Of a DNA stretch of 64,000 nt, positions 1 to 9,343 are shown one piece after another. The notes below the pieces were generated by a model. It had not been told where the DNA came from. It was given only the letters and a program-made list of their open reading frames with translations, and searched no databases. A program made the position numbers and the translations under genes. Each line of letters starts with the position of its first letter. Within the stretch, counting starts at the first letter, position 1. Origin of the DNA: UMGS1601 sp900553335 (GTDB lineage Bacteria > Bacillota > Clostridia > Oscillospirales > Ruminococcaceae); the NCBI GenBank assembly GCA_937920725.1, contig CALEUW010000010.1, forward strand, positions 24,969-88,968. The letters run 5' to 3'.

Positions 1-930
1 CTTTCCCCAGAAAACATTGTAAAACTCTGTGCCGATAACTCGTCTTTTCTCCTCAGGATCCGTAATTCCCTTAAGCTTCTCAATGAAAACATCACCGCAA
101 TTCACCCTTACAAAACGCATATCAAAAAGGCGTGTGAATGTTTCCTCAACAAAGTCGCCCTCGTCCTTTCTCATCAAGCCCTGATCCACAAAAACACAGG
201 TCAGCTGATTGCCGACAGCACGGCTTAACAATGCCGCAGCAACGGAAGAATCGACTCCTCCCGAAAGACCGAGTACAACCTTCTTATCTCCGATCTGTTC
301 ACGAAGCTTCAAAACAGTTGATTCGATAAAATCATCCATTACCCAGTCGCCCTTACATTCGCATACCTCGTAAAGGAAGTTTTTAAGAATTTCTTTACCG
401 TATTCGCTGTGAGTAACCTCCGGATGAAACTGAACCGCATATATTTTTTTGCTTTCATTTTCCATAGACGCACAAGGACAATCCTCAGACGCCGCTGTAA
501 CTGTAAATCCGTCGGGAGTTTTACTTATGTAGTCTGTATGGCTCATCCAAACTATGCTTTCGTCAGGAACATTCTTGAAGAGCTTGCTTTTGCCAAGTGT
601 TTTTATATTAATTTTTCCGTATTCGCTTTTTTTGCAGGAAGAAACCTCTCCGTCAAGCATATAAGATATAAGCTGGCTTCCGTAACAAATTCCGAGAATC
701 GGAACGCCTATCTTTAAAATCTCAGAAGTATAATGAGGAGAGCTTTCGTCATAAACGGAGTTAGGACCTCCGGTAAAGATAATTCCCTTGTAATTCTCCG
801 CCTTAATTTCATCAAGAGGAGTGCTGTATGGTTTAATTTCAGCGTAAACGCTTAAATCTCTTACACGTCTTGCGATAAGCTGATTGTACTGTCCTCCAAA
901 ATCAAGAACCAAAATCTTTTCATTTGCCAA
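1..930 (-). CDS. guaA: GMP synthase (glutamine-hydrolysing), C-terminus beyond the left edge
   Basis: The enzyme makes GMP from XMP using glutamine and ATP, the last step of guanine nucleotide synthesis in the cytosol. About 310 residues are visible. The N-terminal class I amidotransferase domain has the nucleophile in GICYG (Cys82) and the His-Glu pair in QFHPE (169-171). The ATP-pyrophosphatase P-loop SGGVDSS follows at about 223-229. The dimerisation domain lies outside the window. The start is a TTG at 930 with a GGAGG site just upstream; no better start is seen. It lies 16 bases after lysA on the same strand, so the two are probably co-transcribed. Confidence 0.96.
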   Translation of the reverse strand, partial: MANEKILVLDFGGQYNQLIARRVRDLSVYAEIKPYSTPLDEIKAENYKGIIFTGGPNSVYDESSPHYTSEILKIGVPILGICYGSQLISYMLDGEVSSCKKSEYGKINIKTLGKSKLFKNVPDESIVWMSHTDYISKTPDGFTVTAASEDCPCASMENESKKIYAVQFHPEVTHSEYGKEILKNFLYEVCECKGDWVMDDFIESTVLKLREQIGDKKVVLGLSGGVDSSVAAALLSRAVGNQLTCVFVDQGLMRKDEGDFVEETFTRLFDMRFVRVNCGDVFIEKLKGITDPEEKRRVIGTEFYNVFWGK

Positions 931-946
931 AGTATCACCCTCCGTA

Positions 947-2203
947 TTACTTGTCAAAAAGTCCTGTAAAATCGAATGTTGCAAAATAATCATTAACCGT
1001 TTCTGCTCGTCTTATCATCTCAACGCTTCCATCCTCTTTCAAAAGAAGCTCTGCGCTTCTGAGCTTTCCGTTATAGTTATATCCCATAGCAAAGCCGTGC
1101 GCTCCTGAGTCATGAATACAAATATAATCTCCGATATCAATTTTCGGAAGCATTCTGTCTATTGCGAACTTGTCATTGTTTTCGCAAAGTCCTCCGGTAA
1201 TATCATACTTATGATCACACGGTTCGTTTTCCTTACCTAGAACCGTTACATGGTGATATGCTCCGTAAATTGCCGGACGCATAAGATTTGCCGCACAAGC
1301 ATCAAGCCCGATATACTCCTTATAAATATGCTTTTCATGTGTAGCCTTTGCTATAAGATGCCCGTAAGGCGCAAGCATATATCTTCCAAGCTCAGTGTAA
1401 ATTGCAACATCTCCCATACCCGCCGGAACTAAAATCTCCTCATAAGCCTTTCTTACTCCCTCGCCTATTATCTCAATATCATTAGGCTTGTCCTCAGGCT
1501 TATAAGCGATTCCGACTCCGCCTGAAAGATTTATAAACTTAAACTTAACTCCAGTTTCCTTTTGAAGCTCTACAGCAAGCTCAAACAAAATCCTTGCAAG
1601 CTTAGGGTAATAATCGTTCGTAACTGTGTTTGAAGCTAAAAATGAATGCAGTCCGAAATACTTTGCACCCTTTGACTTCAATATCTTAAATCCCTCTATT
1701 ATCTGCTCTTTTGTAAATCCGTATTTGGAATCTCCGGGGTTGTCCATAATCTGATTATGAAGCTCAAAGTGTCCTCCCGGATTAAAACGGCAGCAGATCG
1801 TTTCAGGTATTCCCGTAAGTCTTTCAAGAATTTCAATATGCGTAAAATCGTCAAGGTTTATGTTAGCTCCAAGCTTATGAGCCAGAATATAATCCTCATC
1901 AGGCGTTACGTTTGAAGAAAACATAATCTCCTCACCCTTAAATCCGCAGGCTTCACTCATCAAAAGCTCAGTATATGAAGAACAATCTACTCCGCAGCCT
2001 TCTTCTTTAAGGATTTGCAATATCTTAGGAGTAGGAGTTGCCTTTACAGCGAAAAACTCTTTGAATCCTTTGTTCCAAGAAAAAGCTTTATTAACTCTTC
2101 TTGCATTTTCTCTTATTCCCTTCTCATCATAAATATGAAAAGGCGTAGGGTATGTCTTTACTATTTCTTCGATTTTTTCTTTTGTAACAAACGGTTTTTT
2201 CAA
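947..2203 (-). CDS. lysA: Diaminopimelate decarboxylase-type PLP enzyme
   Basis: This fold-type III PLP decarboxylase probably converts meso-diaminopimelate to lysine. The PLP lysine is in FAVKATPTP (Lys54). A glycine-rich phosphate-binding segment (NLSGGVGIAYKP) and the C-terminal motif HDSGAHGFAMGYNYNG follow. The 418-residue length is normal. The start is TTG at 2203 with AGAGGA eight bases upstream; a nearby ATG at 2210 is out of frame. A consensus promoter lies at 2246-2274. Some relatives act on carboxynorspermidine or other substrates, so the exact substrate is inferred. guaA follows directly. Confidence 0.88.
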   Translation of the reverse strand: MKKPFVTKEKIEEIVKTYPTPFHIYDEKGIRENARRVNKAFSWNKGFKEFFAVKATPTPKILQILKEEGCGVDCSSYTELLMSEACGFKGEEIMFSSNVTPDEDYILAHKLGANINLDDFTHIEILERLTGIPETICCRFNPGGHFELHNQIMDNPGDSKYGFTKEQIIEGFKILKSKGAKYFGLHSFLASNTVTNDYYPKLARILFELAVELQKETGVKFKFINLSGGVGIAYKPEDKPNDIEIIGEGVRKAYEEILVPAGMGDVAIYTELGRYMLAPYGHLIAKATHEKHIYKEYIGLDACAANLMRPAIYGAYHHVTVLGKENEPCDHKYDITGGLCENNDKFAIDRMLPKIDIGDYICIHDSGAHGFAMGYNYNGKLRSAELLLKEDGSVEMIRRAETVNDYFATFDFTGLFDK

Positions 2204-2245
2204 ATTTCATTTTCCTCTCATATTAAAATAAAAAATACATAATTC

Positions 2246-2274
2246 ATTATAGCATCCGTACTTTTGAGTGTCAA
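2246..2274 (-). promoter_or_regulatory. Sigma-A promoter of lysA-guaA
   Basis: On the minus strand TTGACA and TATAAT are separated by 17 bases, and the transcript would start about 35 bases before the lysA TTG codon. Confidence 0.85.
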
Positions 2275-2306
2275 GACAAAAATCTACAAATTGTGTGCGC
2301 TAAGAC

Positions 2307-2873
2307 TTAAGTTTGCTCCTTAAGATAGTCCTTTGTCGCCATAATCTTCGCATGTACCGGCTGCATTCCGTGAATAATAAGCCCTGTCGCTTTTTCAGAT
2401 TCTTTGTTGCTTCCGGCAACAGCATCGTTAAGATATATTACCTTGCATCCCATATCAATAGCCGCCATAGCGGTTGATAAAACACAGCACTCTGACACTA
2501 CTCCCGTAAGCACAACTCGTCCGTTGTTATTTATTGTATTATAAGCCGCTTCCCTCACCTTTTCATTTGACAAAGAAGAGTATCTGTCCTTAAAGACCAA
2601 AGGATACAGTTCTGTATAGGGCTTTAACTTATCAATTATTTCACTCTTTTTGGGAGATGAATTAACATCAGCATTCACAAGGTTATACGTCTTCCATTGG
2701 CCCAATGGACTTTTAGGGGGCAAAAATGCTGTAAAGATTACTTCGCACTCACATTTATTTAAAAGCTTTATAATATTTTCCAATGCAGAATCTATATTCT
2801 TGCAAGCCCACTTTTCCCCTTTTAAATAAACCTTCTGCATATCTGTAACAAGTATTAAATCCTGCTTGAACAT
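2307..2873 (-). CDS. Isochorismatase-family cysteine hydrolase
   Basis: The 188-residue protein has the isochorismatase/nicotinamidase fold. The expected triad is visible as Asp11 (VTDMQ), Lys95 (FKDRYS) and Cys130 (GVVSECCV). Members hydrolyse nicotinamide, isochorismate, ureidoacrylate and similar compounds. Nothing in the neighbours fixes the substrate; nicotinamidase is one option. The start is supported by AAGGAGAG upstream. It appears to be transcribed alone. Confidence 0.85.
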   Translation of the reverse strand: MFKQDLILVTDMQKVYLKGEKWACKNIDSALENIIKLLNKCECEVIFTAFLPPKSPLGQWKTYNLVNADVNSSPKKSEIIDKLKPYTELYPLVFKDRYSSLSNEKVREAAYNTINNNGRVVLTGVVSECCVLSTAMAAIDMGCKVIYLNDAVAGSNKESEKATGLIIHGMQPVHAKIMATKDYLKEQT

Positions 2874-2936
2874 TTACACTCTCTCCTTAAATTTTATTTA
2901 ATCATATTAAGTATGTGCAAAAATGATCTTTGAAAT

Positions 2937-2973
2937 ACAAAAATCCGCCTTCTGCAAATCGCAAAAGACGGAT
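2937..2973 (-). terminator. Terminator after the small cysteine-rich protein
   Basis: On the minus strand a stem of ATCCGTCTT with AAGGCGGAT, extended by TGC/GCA, is followed by TTTTTG. Confidence 0.8.
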
Positions 2974-2992
2974 AGATTACCCGAAAAACTTC

Positions 2993-3253
2993 TTATTCCT
3001 CTGTGCTTTCTACTTCCTCTTCTACGGAGTCCAAAATCTCCTCCTCGCTCTTTTCCGGCTCAACTTCGTCTGCACAGCATTCATCACAATCGTCATAGCA
3101 ATCAGAACAGCAGCAATCGTCAAAGCACTCATCGAACTCTTCCTCATAGTCATACTGTTCCTTTTCGCTCTTTTTCTTTAGGAAAACCGTGACAGCAGCT
3201 GCAGCCGCACCGATAACAGCTATAAATCCTACCAACTTTAAAAATTTATCCAT
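2993..3253 (-). CDS. Small membrane-anchored acidic cysteine-rich protein
   Basis: The product is 86 residues, taking the ATG at 3253 that has AAAGGAG eight bases upstream; a longer reading frame to 3274 starts inside that site. One membrane segment (about residues 5-25) is followed by a short lysine patch. A strongly acidic stretch then carries eight cysteines in pairs and triplets (for example DDCCCSDC and DECC), and the tail is Glu-rich. The cysteine spacing suggests metal binding or disulfide-rich packing, but no family is recognised. It has its own terminator. Confidence 0.7.
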   Translation of the reverse strand: MDKFLKLVGFIAVIGAAAAAVTVFLKKKSEKEQYDYEEEFDECFDDCCCSDCYDDCDECCADEVEPEKSEEEILDSVEEEVESTEE

Positions 3254-3416
3254 AATTAACACTCCTTTTGCCAATAGGCATAATTCCTGGTTTTAGTATA
3301 TCATATTTATACAAATATTGCAAGCCGTTCAGGAATCTTTTGGGCGTACTTTAATGTACTTTAATATAGTATACCAAAATAAATAGTATTTATACTCAAA
3401 TTAATTTTTTTTAAAA

Positions 3417-4184
3417 TTAAATCTTGTTTCCGCATTTTGAACAGAATTTTGAATTCTGACTTATCACCGATCCGCATTTTGTGCAATAACCGGCTGCATT
3501 ATCAGTTAAAACCTCTGCATTCGATTGATATACCGGAGCTATGTACTGAGCTTGATTTGTAACTGTGTTTTCAGGCTCATATTCCTCCTCAAATCTATCA
3601 AGAGAAAACGAGAGAGCCACAAGAGCTATGCAAAACAGAATATGCGCTATAATTCCCGTTATGCTTACAGCAATCCTTGAATCGACCGTATCCTGTAAAA
3701 ATACACAGATCAGTTTAACAGTAACCGTGATCAAAATAGTAAATCCCATAAGACGTCCGCTCCTGATTACACCGTAAAAAGTAAGCGTTATCACCATAAC
3801 CAACGTTATATGAGCACACATAACAATGCAGGTTGTTACGATATCCATTACATCATTATCTTCTGTAAAAATAAACTTTATTATATCTCCGATAATTGCT
3901 CCGCCCGACCATATAAATAACGGTATGCTTAGCATCGAACCTTTTTTCTTTGCAAAACAAATACTAAACAGTGCAAAAAGTATCGGTATCAAAAGCGGCA
4001 GATTCATTCCGACGGTTTCAATTATACCTAATCCCGTACTATTTACCCTTGCTCTTACGTTTACACTTGAAGCGATAATAACCTCAATCTTCAAGATGCT
4101 CATAAAGGAAGCCATCATGAAAATTACTCCGGCTATAATATCGACTTTTGAGTTTTCGTGCTGACCTAAATATTTTCTGGTCAT
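3417..4184 (-). CDS. Membrane protein with C-terminal zinc ribbon
   Basis: The 255-residue protein has about six hydrophobic segments. It ends in a zinc-ribbon of the form CTKCG...CSKCG at about 232-253. The start is the second ATG at 4184, eight bases after GGAGG; the upstream ATG at 4190 would be only two bases from that site. Such short zinc ribbons are common on Firmicutes membrane proteins of unknown role. It is flanked by non-coding DNA and is probably monocistronic. Confidence 0.75.
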   Translation of the reverse strand: MTRKYLGQHENSKVDIIAGVIFMMASFMSILKIEVIIASSVNVRARVNSTGLGIIETVGMNLPLLIPILFALFSICFAKKKGSMLSIPLFIWSGGAIIGDIIKFIFTEDNDVMDIVTTCIVMCAHITLVMVITLTFYGVIRSGRLMGFTILITVTVKLICVFLQDTVDSRIAVSITGIIAHILFCIALVALSFSLDRFEEEYEPENTVTNQAQYIAPVYQSNAEVLTDNAAGYCTKCGSVISQNSKFCSKCGNKI

Positions 4185-4325
4185 ATGCATATCCTCCTTT
4201 ACTGTACATTATATGGATTTTCAGAGTATATCCATAATTAGTTTACTTTTAAATTATATACTTCAGTATCAACATTGTCAACATGTTACCTAAAGTTTAT
4301 TGTTTCTAATTATTCTCCGAGCTAC

Positions 4326-4354
4326 TTGCTTTTCCAGCTTCAAAGTGGTATAAT
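4326..4354 (+). promoter_or_regulatory. Promoter of tRNA-Ala
   Basis: TTGCTT and TATAAT are separated by 17 bases and end 17 bases before the mature tRNA. Confidence 0.75.
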
Positions 4355-4371
4355 AATCTCAATGAAAACAA

Positions 4372-4447
<76 letters not shown>

Positions 4448-4456
4448 AATATATGG

Positions 4457-4485
4457 AAACGCCCCATTTTAGGGCGTTTTATTTT
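4457..4485 (+). terminator. Terminator of tRNA-Ala
   Basis: AAACGCCC pairs with GGGCGTTT across a short loop and is followed by TTATTTTT. Confidence 0.88.
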
Positions 4486-4499
4486 TGCATACATGTTTT

Positions 4500-4745
4500 T
4501 TACACAATTTTATTTAATACCCCTTTTGGTCCGCCACGCTGCCGCTCCTCCTTTTCGCAAAAGGTCACGCTCACATCGCCCGCTCACTTGTAAACGCATT
4601 CACAACGGCTTTGGCTCGCTACCAACCTTTTACGGGAAATTACGAGAGTTCAAACCTATCCAAATATCTTTTTCATGCGGCTCTCACAACCCAGAGCAAA
4701 GCAAGACTTGCTCCGGTTTCCTTTTAAAAGAAAATTATCCATTGC
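4500..4745. other. Non-coding stretch with unusual composition
   Basis: About 245 bases between the tRNA terminator and the SGNH hydrolase are richer in GC than their surroundings. On the minus strand a broken reading frame runs through about 4520-4640, and a hairpin (AACCGGAGCAAG with TTTGCTCTGGGTT) lies at about 4690-4722. No intact gene, ribosome site or promoter is evident. It may be a relic of an inserted sequence. Confidence 0.35.
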
Positions 4746-4751
4746 TATTTC

Positions 4752-6104
4752 TTACTCCTTTATCTTCAATGCACTCAAAATCGCAGGCATATAATACTTC
4801 TTATATCCCTCCAAATTAGGGTGTATTCCATCACCGTCAGGGTATGAAGCTTTCTTAACAGTATATGCCTTTTTCATTGCTTCATCAGACGTATCAAGAG
4901 CGCAATCTTCATGGCAGTCTATAACAGAAACACAGTATTTACTGCATATATTTAAAATAGCGTTATAATAATCAAGATATGTAAGCCCCAGTTTATTTTT
5001 TACGCTGTCAAAATTGTTTGTTTTATGCGTTACTAAAAAATAAATACGTGTATCTGGAGAAGCTTTTCTTATGTGATAAAATATTGATTCGAGTCCTCCG
5101 CAAGTAGTTGCGGTATCAAATTCCTCAGTTAAAGGCTCTGAAACCTCTCCGAGCGGCATACTGAAATAATAATCATTTACTCCGCCTTCAATCAATGCAT
5201 AATCATAACCTGTATTAAAATTCTTTAACACCCTTTTAGTTATATCCTTTTCATCAGATATGTTTTGAGCAAACGTCGAGCCGTTTACAGCTGTTTTTGT
5301 AATACCGAAGCCGTAACCGTCACGAAGTATATCAGCATAAGAATATCCGCTTGCCCCTGCACCATAAGCTATTGAATCACCTTCTGCATATACCGTAAGG
5401 CTCTTCTTACTCGTTGCAAGATCCAATACGCAATAATTCTCGCTTTGAGACTGAGTTTCTCCGATATATTTATACGCTTTTACTGCAACAAGTTTTGGAG
5501 CCTCTTCGATTTCATAGATAAAACTGTATGTCAAAAGTGTTTTTTTCTTTTCCACAAAGCTGTTGTTTACGTTATCCCAGTAATAAATTATATATCCGTC
5601 AGCTCCTGATGATTCGTTCCAAGAAATCTTATGTATCCCTTTGCTTGAAGATACTGATATTCCGCTTACATCAAAAATATTCGTCACAGCGGTAATTTCA
5701 GCTAAGCTTTCTGCGCTGTTAGCTACTTCATTGTAATCCGCTGTATATCCGTTTACAGCAAACCTGTATTCCAGACCTCCGTTAAGTCCGACAACCGTAT
5801 ACTCAGTATTGTTTTTATGAGTATCAGCAATATTTATCCATTTGCCGGATATATAATCATACTTAAATATATTATAGCCGTCAGCTTTAGATAATTTATT
5901 CCAGCTTAAAGTAACGCTGTTGACAAGCGTTTTGTCAACTTTAAGATCGCTTACCTTAAAATACTCTGTACTCTTCTTTTTTTCAAGTACCGACTCTGCT
6001 TTTGATATAATGCTTCTTCCGTATAGGCTGTATACCGTAAAAATTCCCACAATGGATATAAGCAAAACAAAAAGAGATATTATTGTTTTATGTCTTTTAG
6101 TCAT
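4752..6104 (-). CDS. Membrane-anchored SGNH/GDSL hydrolase with fibronectin III-like repeats
   Basis: The 450-residue protein starts with one membrane segment (about 9-27), likely an uncleaved anchor or signal. Two fibronectin III-like beta domains follow (about 50-145 and 145-230; motif VTLSWNKLSKADGYNI). The C-terminal SGNH hydrolase domain has block I GDSIAYGAG, block III GGVND and block V DGIHPN carrying the catalytic Asp and His. It should act outside the cell as an esterase, for example removing acetyl groups from plant or microbial polysaccharide. The substrate is not shown by the sequence. Confidence 0.85.
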   Translation of the reverse strand: MTKRHKTIISLFVLLISIVGIFTVYSLYGRSIISKAESVLEKKKSTEYFKVSDLKVDKTLVNSVTLSWNKLSKADGYNIFKYDYISGKWINIADTHKNNTEYTVVGLNGGLEYRFAVNGYTADYNEVANSAESLAEITAVTNIFDVSGISVSSSKGIHKISWNESSGADGYIIYYWDNVNNSFVEKKKTLLTYSFIYEIEEAPKLVAVKAYKYIGETQSQSENYCVLDLATSKKSLTVYAEGDSIAYGAGASGYSYADILRDGYGFGITKTAVNGSTFAQNISDEKDITKRVLKNFNTGYDYALIEGGVNDYYFSMPLGEVSEPLTEEFDTATTCGGLESIFYHIRKASPDTRIYFLVTHKTNNFDSVKNKLGLTYLDYYNAILNICSKYCVSVIDCHEDCALDTSDEAMKKAYTVKKASYPDGDGIHPNLEGYKKYYMPAILSALKIKE

Positions 6105-6342
6105 TTGTTTCCACCTTGCATATTACTTCCGTATGTGATTAATTCTAACAGAAATCTGTTAAATCTGTCAATAGTTTCAAAGAAAAACGCATTAAAATCA
6201 TAAAAAATCTTATTCTTACTGAGTCGTTACCCGTAAGCTATCATGATTCGAGGTATTCAAAAATATTTAAAGCAAAACATTGCAGTTTTACGGAAAGTAT
6301 GATAGAATAAATCTGTAAAACATACGATAGGAGATATTAAAA

Positions 6343-6846
6343 ATGGATAACTATAAAGAACAGCTTGTAAAAAAGGGTAAAGACTCTTCCGATACTTTGA
6401 AATGGCTTCTTGTAACAGCCGCAGGAATTATAGCAGCTGCTATTCTTATGTTTTTATCACTTCAGTTTTTAAATAATTTTATCATCGGGCTTATACTTGC
6501 CGCAGTTGTTTTATGGGGAACTTACTACATTCTCGGCGGGTTTTACATTGAATATGAATACATTTTAACTAACGGTGAAATGGATATAGATAAAATAATG
6601 GGGCAAAGAAAGCGCAAGCGTCTTATTACAGCAGATATAAAAAGCTCAACTGCTTTTGGAAAAGAAAAAACAGCAGTAAAAGGCGATATGACTTTAGTAG
6701 ATGTAAGCTGTCGTGAGAGCGATAATAACTACTATATTGATTTTCGTCACAGAGAACTTGGAAACACAAGGCTCATTTTCACTCCCAACGAAGAGATGCT
6801 TGAGCTGATTGAAAAATATATTCCCCGTACTGCGAATAGGACATAG
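6343..6846 (+). CDS. Two-helix membrane protein of unknown function
   Basis: The 167-residue protein has two adjacent membrane segments at about 20-65, then a soluble basic and polar C-terminal half. AGGAGAT precedes the ATG. Its stop codon lies one base before the acpS start, so it probably leads an acpS-nnr operon. A PH-like fold for the C-terminal part is only a guess. No characterised family is recognised. Confidence 0.7.
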   Translation: MDNYKEQLVKKGKDSSDTLKWLLVTAAGIIAAAILMFLSLQFLNNFIIGLILAAVVLWGTYYILGGFYIEYEYILTNGEMDIDKIMGQRKRKRLITADIKSSTAFGKEKTAVKGDMTLVDVSCRESDNNYYIDFRHRELGNTRLIFTPNEEMLELIEKYIPRTANRT

Positions 6847-6847
6847 T

Positions 6848-7204
6848 ATGTATAGAATAGGTACAGATATAATTGAGGTTGAAAGAATAAAAGACAGTGT
6901 GTCTAAGGAACACTTTAAAAATCGGGTTTTTTCACACGATGAGATCAGCATTATAGAAAAAAAGAAAAATAAATTTGAATCGTATGCAGGAAACTGGGCC
7001 GCTAAAGAAGCCTTTTCAAAGGCTCTTGGAACAGGAGTACGCTCTTTCTCTCTAATTGAAGTTGAGGTCTTAAGAAATGATCTCGGAAAGCCGTATTTAA
7101 AGCTGTCAGGTAATGCGCTGCAGGCAGCAAATGGATTTTCATTTGATGTAAGCATAAGCCATACAAATACGCTTGCAATAGCAACTGTAATAGCTTATAT
7201 ATAG
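6848..7204 (+). CDS. acpS: Holo-[acyl-carrier-protein] synthase
   Basis: AcpS transfers 4'-phosphopantetheine from CoA to acyl carrier protein, switching on fatty acid synthesis. The 118 residues match the usual length. The magnesium ligands are visible in GTDIIEVERI (Asp7) and in the motif AAKEAFSKALGTG (Glu54). The ATG at 6848 gives the conserved N-terminus; a longer frame starting at 6809 overlaps the upstream gene and is rejected. The acpS-nnr order is common in Firmicutes. Confidence 0.95.
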   Translation: MYRIGTDIIEVERIKDSVSKEHFKNRVFSHDEISIIEKKKNKFESYAGNWAAKEAFSKALGTGVRSFSLIEVEVLRNDLGKPYLKLSGNALQAANGFSFDVSISHTNTLAIATVIAYI

Positions 7205-7235
7205 AATAGAAAAGACGAAAGGTGTTTCTTTAATC

Positions 7236-8753
7236 ATGAAAATTCTTACTAAAAAACAAATGATAAATGCCGAACAAAACTCCGTTTCATACGGAGTTTC
7301 TTTGTCACATCTCATGAAAAATGCAGGATTTGCGCTGTTTACAGTTATAAAAGATTATGCATATAAAAATATGACTAACGAATGTCTTCTGCTTATCGGT
7401 TCCGGTAACAACGGCGGTGACGGTTTAGTGTGTGCAAACTATCTGAAAGACGCAGGCATAAATCCTACTGTTGTGCTTTTGTCAGACGCAAAAACAGACC
7501 TTGCAAAGGATGCATTTTCTGCGCTAAGATCTGATATCCGTGTTATTAAATGCATCGAAAGCATACCAACAGAAGAAATTATCAACGCAAAAATAATCAT
7601 CGACTGTGTTTTCGGAACAGGCTTTCACGGTGAGTTCAGCAATAATGTGAAAGAAGTTTTTTCAGCAGTTGAAAAATCTTTGGCATATAAGATTGCCTGC
7701 GATCTTCCGAGCGGAGTAAACTGTGAAAACGGTTTTGCTGCAAGCTGCACTGTTCATTACGACAAAACTGTAAGCTTTCATGCGGCAAAGCTTGGCTGTC
7801 TGCTGTCGCCTGCAAAAGAGTATTGCGGTGAGATACAGGTATGCGATATCAAAATTCCAAGCCAAGCTGAGAACGCTTTTAAAACCGAGCTTTTTGATAT
7901 ATCGCTGGCTAAAGCGTTTCTGCCTGCAAGGCCCGAAAACTCCCACAAGGGAACATTCGGCAAAGCTTCTCTTTTGGTCGGATCAGACAAGTATATAGGC
8001 GCTGCAATACTTTCAGCAAATGCTGCACTGAGAAGCGGTGTCGGAATTGTTCATGTCATGTCAACTGAAAGTGTTGTAAAAACCATTGCCCCAACTGTTC
8101 CGGAGGCAATTTTCACTCCTCTTCGCTCTGCGTCCGACGGAGCTGTTTCAGAGGAAAACTTAGAGGTTATTTTGCACAAAACAGAGAAATCGTCAGCTTT
8201 ACTTATTGGATGCGGAATTCAAAAAACACCTGACACTATTAACCTTACAAAGGAAATAGTAAGCAAATACAAAGGAACAATAATTCTTGATGCGGACGGA
8301 ATAAATTGCATTTGCGAGAATATAGATGTATTAAGAAACACCGAAGCAAATGTTGTTTTAACTCCTCACCCGGCTGAGCTTTCAAGGCTAGTCGGCAAAG
8401 ATTTAAGCAATACTCTGAACAACAGAATAAGTTGTGTTCTTGATTTCTGCGAAAGTTTTGGAGTTACCGTTATTTCAAAATCAAGAGAGTCGTTCGCTTA
8501 TAACGGCAAAAAGGCATATCTCATTTCAAAAGGCAATTCTGCTTTGTCAAAGGGCGGAAGCGGAGATATGCTTGCAGGAATTTGTGCATCTCTCATTGCT
8601 CAGGGATCTGAGCCATTGGATGCTATTGCACTTGCTTCTTATATTTTAGGAGAGTGCGCCGAAACTTTGTCCGTTTCAATGTCAAAGAGGGGAATACTCC
8701 CACGGGATATTCTAAACTCTCTGCCCGGTGTTATCTTTAATATCGAGAATTAA
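7236..8753 (+). CDS. nnr: Bifunctional NAD(P)H-hydrate epimerase/dehydratase
   Basis: This is the two-domain Nnr (YjeF) repair enzyme of 505 residues. It interconverts the epimers of damaged NAD(P)H hydrate and then dehydrates the S form using ADP. The N-terminal epimerase shows GSGNNGGDGLVCA and VFGTGFHGE. The C-terminal ribokinase-like domain shows SHKGTFGKASLLVGS, LDADGINCI, TPHPAELSRL and KGGSGDMLAG. It follows acpS closely on the same strand. Confidence 0.95.
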   Translation: MKILTKKQMINAEQNSVSYGVSLSHLMKNAGFALFTVIKDYAYKNMTNECLLLIGSGNNGGDGLVCANYLKDAGINPTVVLLSDAKTDLAKDAFSALRSDIRVIKCIESIPTEEIINAKIIIDCVFGTGFHGEFSNNVKEVFSAVEKSLAYKIACDLPSGVNCENGFAASCTVHYDKTVSFHAAKLGCLLSPAKEYCGEIQVCDIKIPSQAENAFKTELFDISLAKAFLPARPENSHKGTFGKASLLVGSDKYIGAAILSANAALRSGVGIVHVMSTESVVKTIAPTVPEAIFTPLRSASDGAVSEENLEVILHKTEKSSALLIGCGIQKTPDTINLTKEIVSKYKGTIILDADGINCICENIDVLRNTEANVVLTPHPAELSRLVGKDLSNTLNNRISCVLDFCESFGVTVISKSRESFAYNGKKAYLISKGNSALSKGGSGDMLAGICASLIAQGSEPLDAIALASYILGECAETLSVSMSKRGILPRDILNSLPGVIFNIEN

Positions 8754-8789
8754 ACGCTTACCTTTTGCGTTTACACAGGAGAGGATTAT

Positions 8790-9284
8790 ATGAAAAAAAA
8801 GGCATATGCTTATTTTTTGTGCTTGTCTTTTGGCATCTCCCTTTGCGCCTGCAACGAGGCGGATAAGGTCGAGCTTAAAGCTCCCTACAGCTGTTCGGTT
8901 GAGATCTCCACTCAGGCGGACACATATGTGGGAAAGATAAAAAAAGATGAGGCAATGTGGACGTTTTCTTATTCACAGCCCGAAGAGATCGAAGGCCTTA
9001 CTATTACCTATGAGGGTGATCAGTATAACGTAAGGCTCGGCGACATTGAGTTTTCAGATGGCAGAGATTCTCTTCCTGACAGCGCAATCAGCACACTTAT
9101 AATTTCTTCTCTGGATTCTGCAACGCTGTCGTCTGATGTCAAATACACTACTAACAAGGATACTGTGATCGCAAAGGGCATGGTTGGTGAAAGCGCTTAT
9201 ACTATTACCTTTAAGGACGATATTCCTATAAATTTAAGCATAGAAGGTATAGACGTTGTCTTTTCAGATTTTAAAACTGAATAA
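8790..9284 (+). CDS. Small lipoprotein of unknown function
   Basis: The 164-residue product has a signal peptide ending in the lipobox LCAC (cysteine at about 20), so it should be lipid-anchored outside the membrane. The rest is polar and predicted beta-rich. AGGAGAGG precedes the ATG. It lies 36 bases after nnr and may be transcribed with it, ending at the terminator at 9298. No known family is recognised. Confidence 0.75.
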   Translation: MKKKAYAYFLCLSFGISLCACNEADKVELKAPYSCSVEISTQADTYVGKIKKDEAMWTFSYSQPEEIEGLTITYEGDQYNVRLGDIEFSDGRDSLPDSAISTLIISSLDSATLSSDVKYTTNKDTVIAKGMVGESAYTITFKDDIPINLSIEGIDVVFSDFKTE

Positions 9285-9297
9285 ACAAAACAAAAAA

Positions 9298-9335
9298 GAC
9301 CGATCGGACTAAATCCGATCGGTCATATTTTTTTA
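9298..9335. terminator. Bidirectional terminator
   Basis: A perfect 11-bp stem, GACCGATCGGA with TCCGATCGGTC, is flanked by A-rich and T-rich tracts and serves the convergent genes on both sides. Confidence 0.9.
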
Positions 9336-9343
9336 AATTCAAA

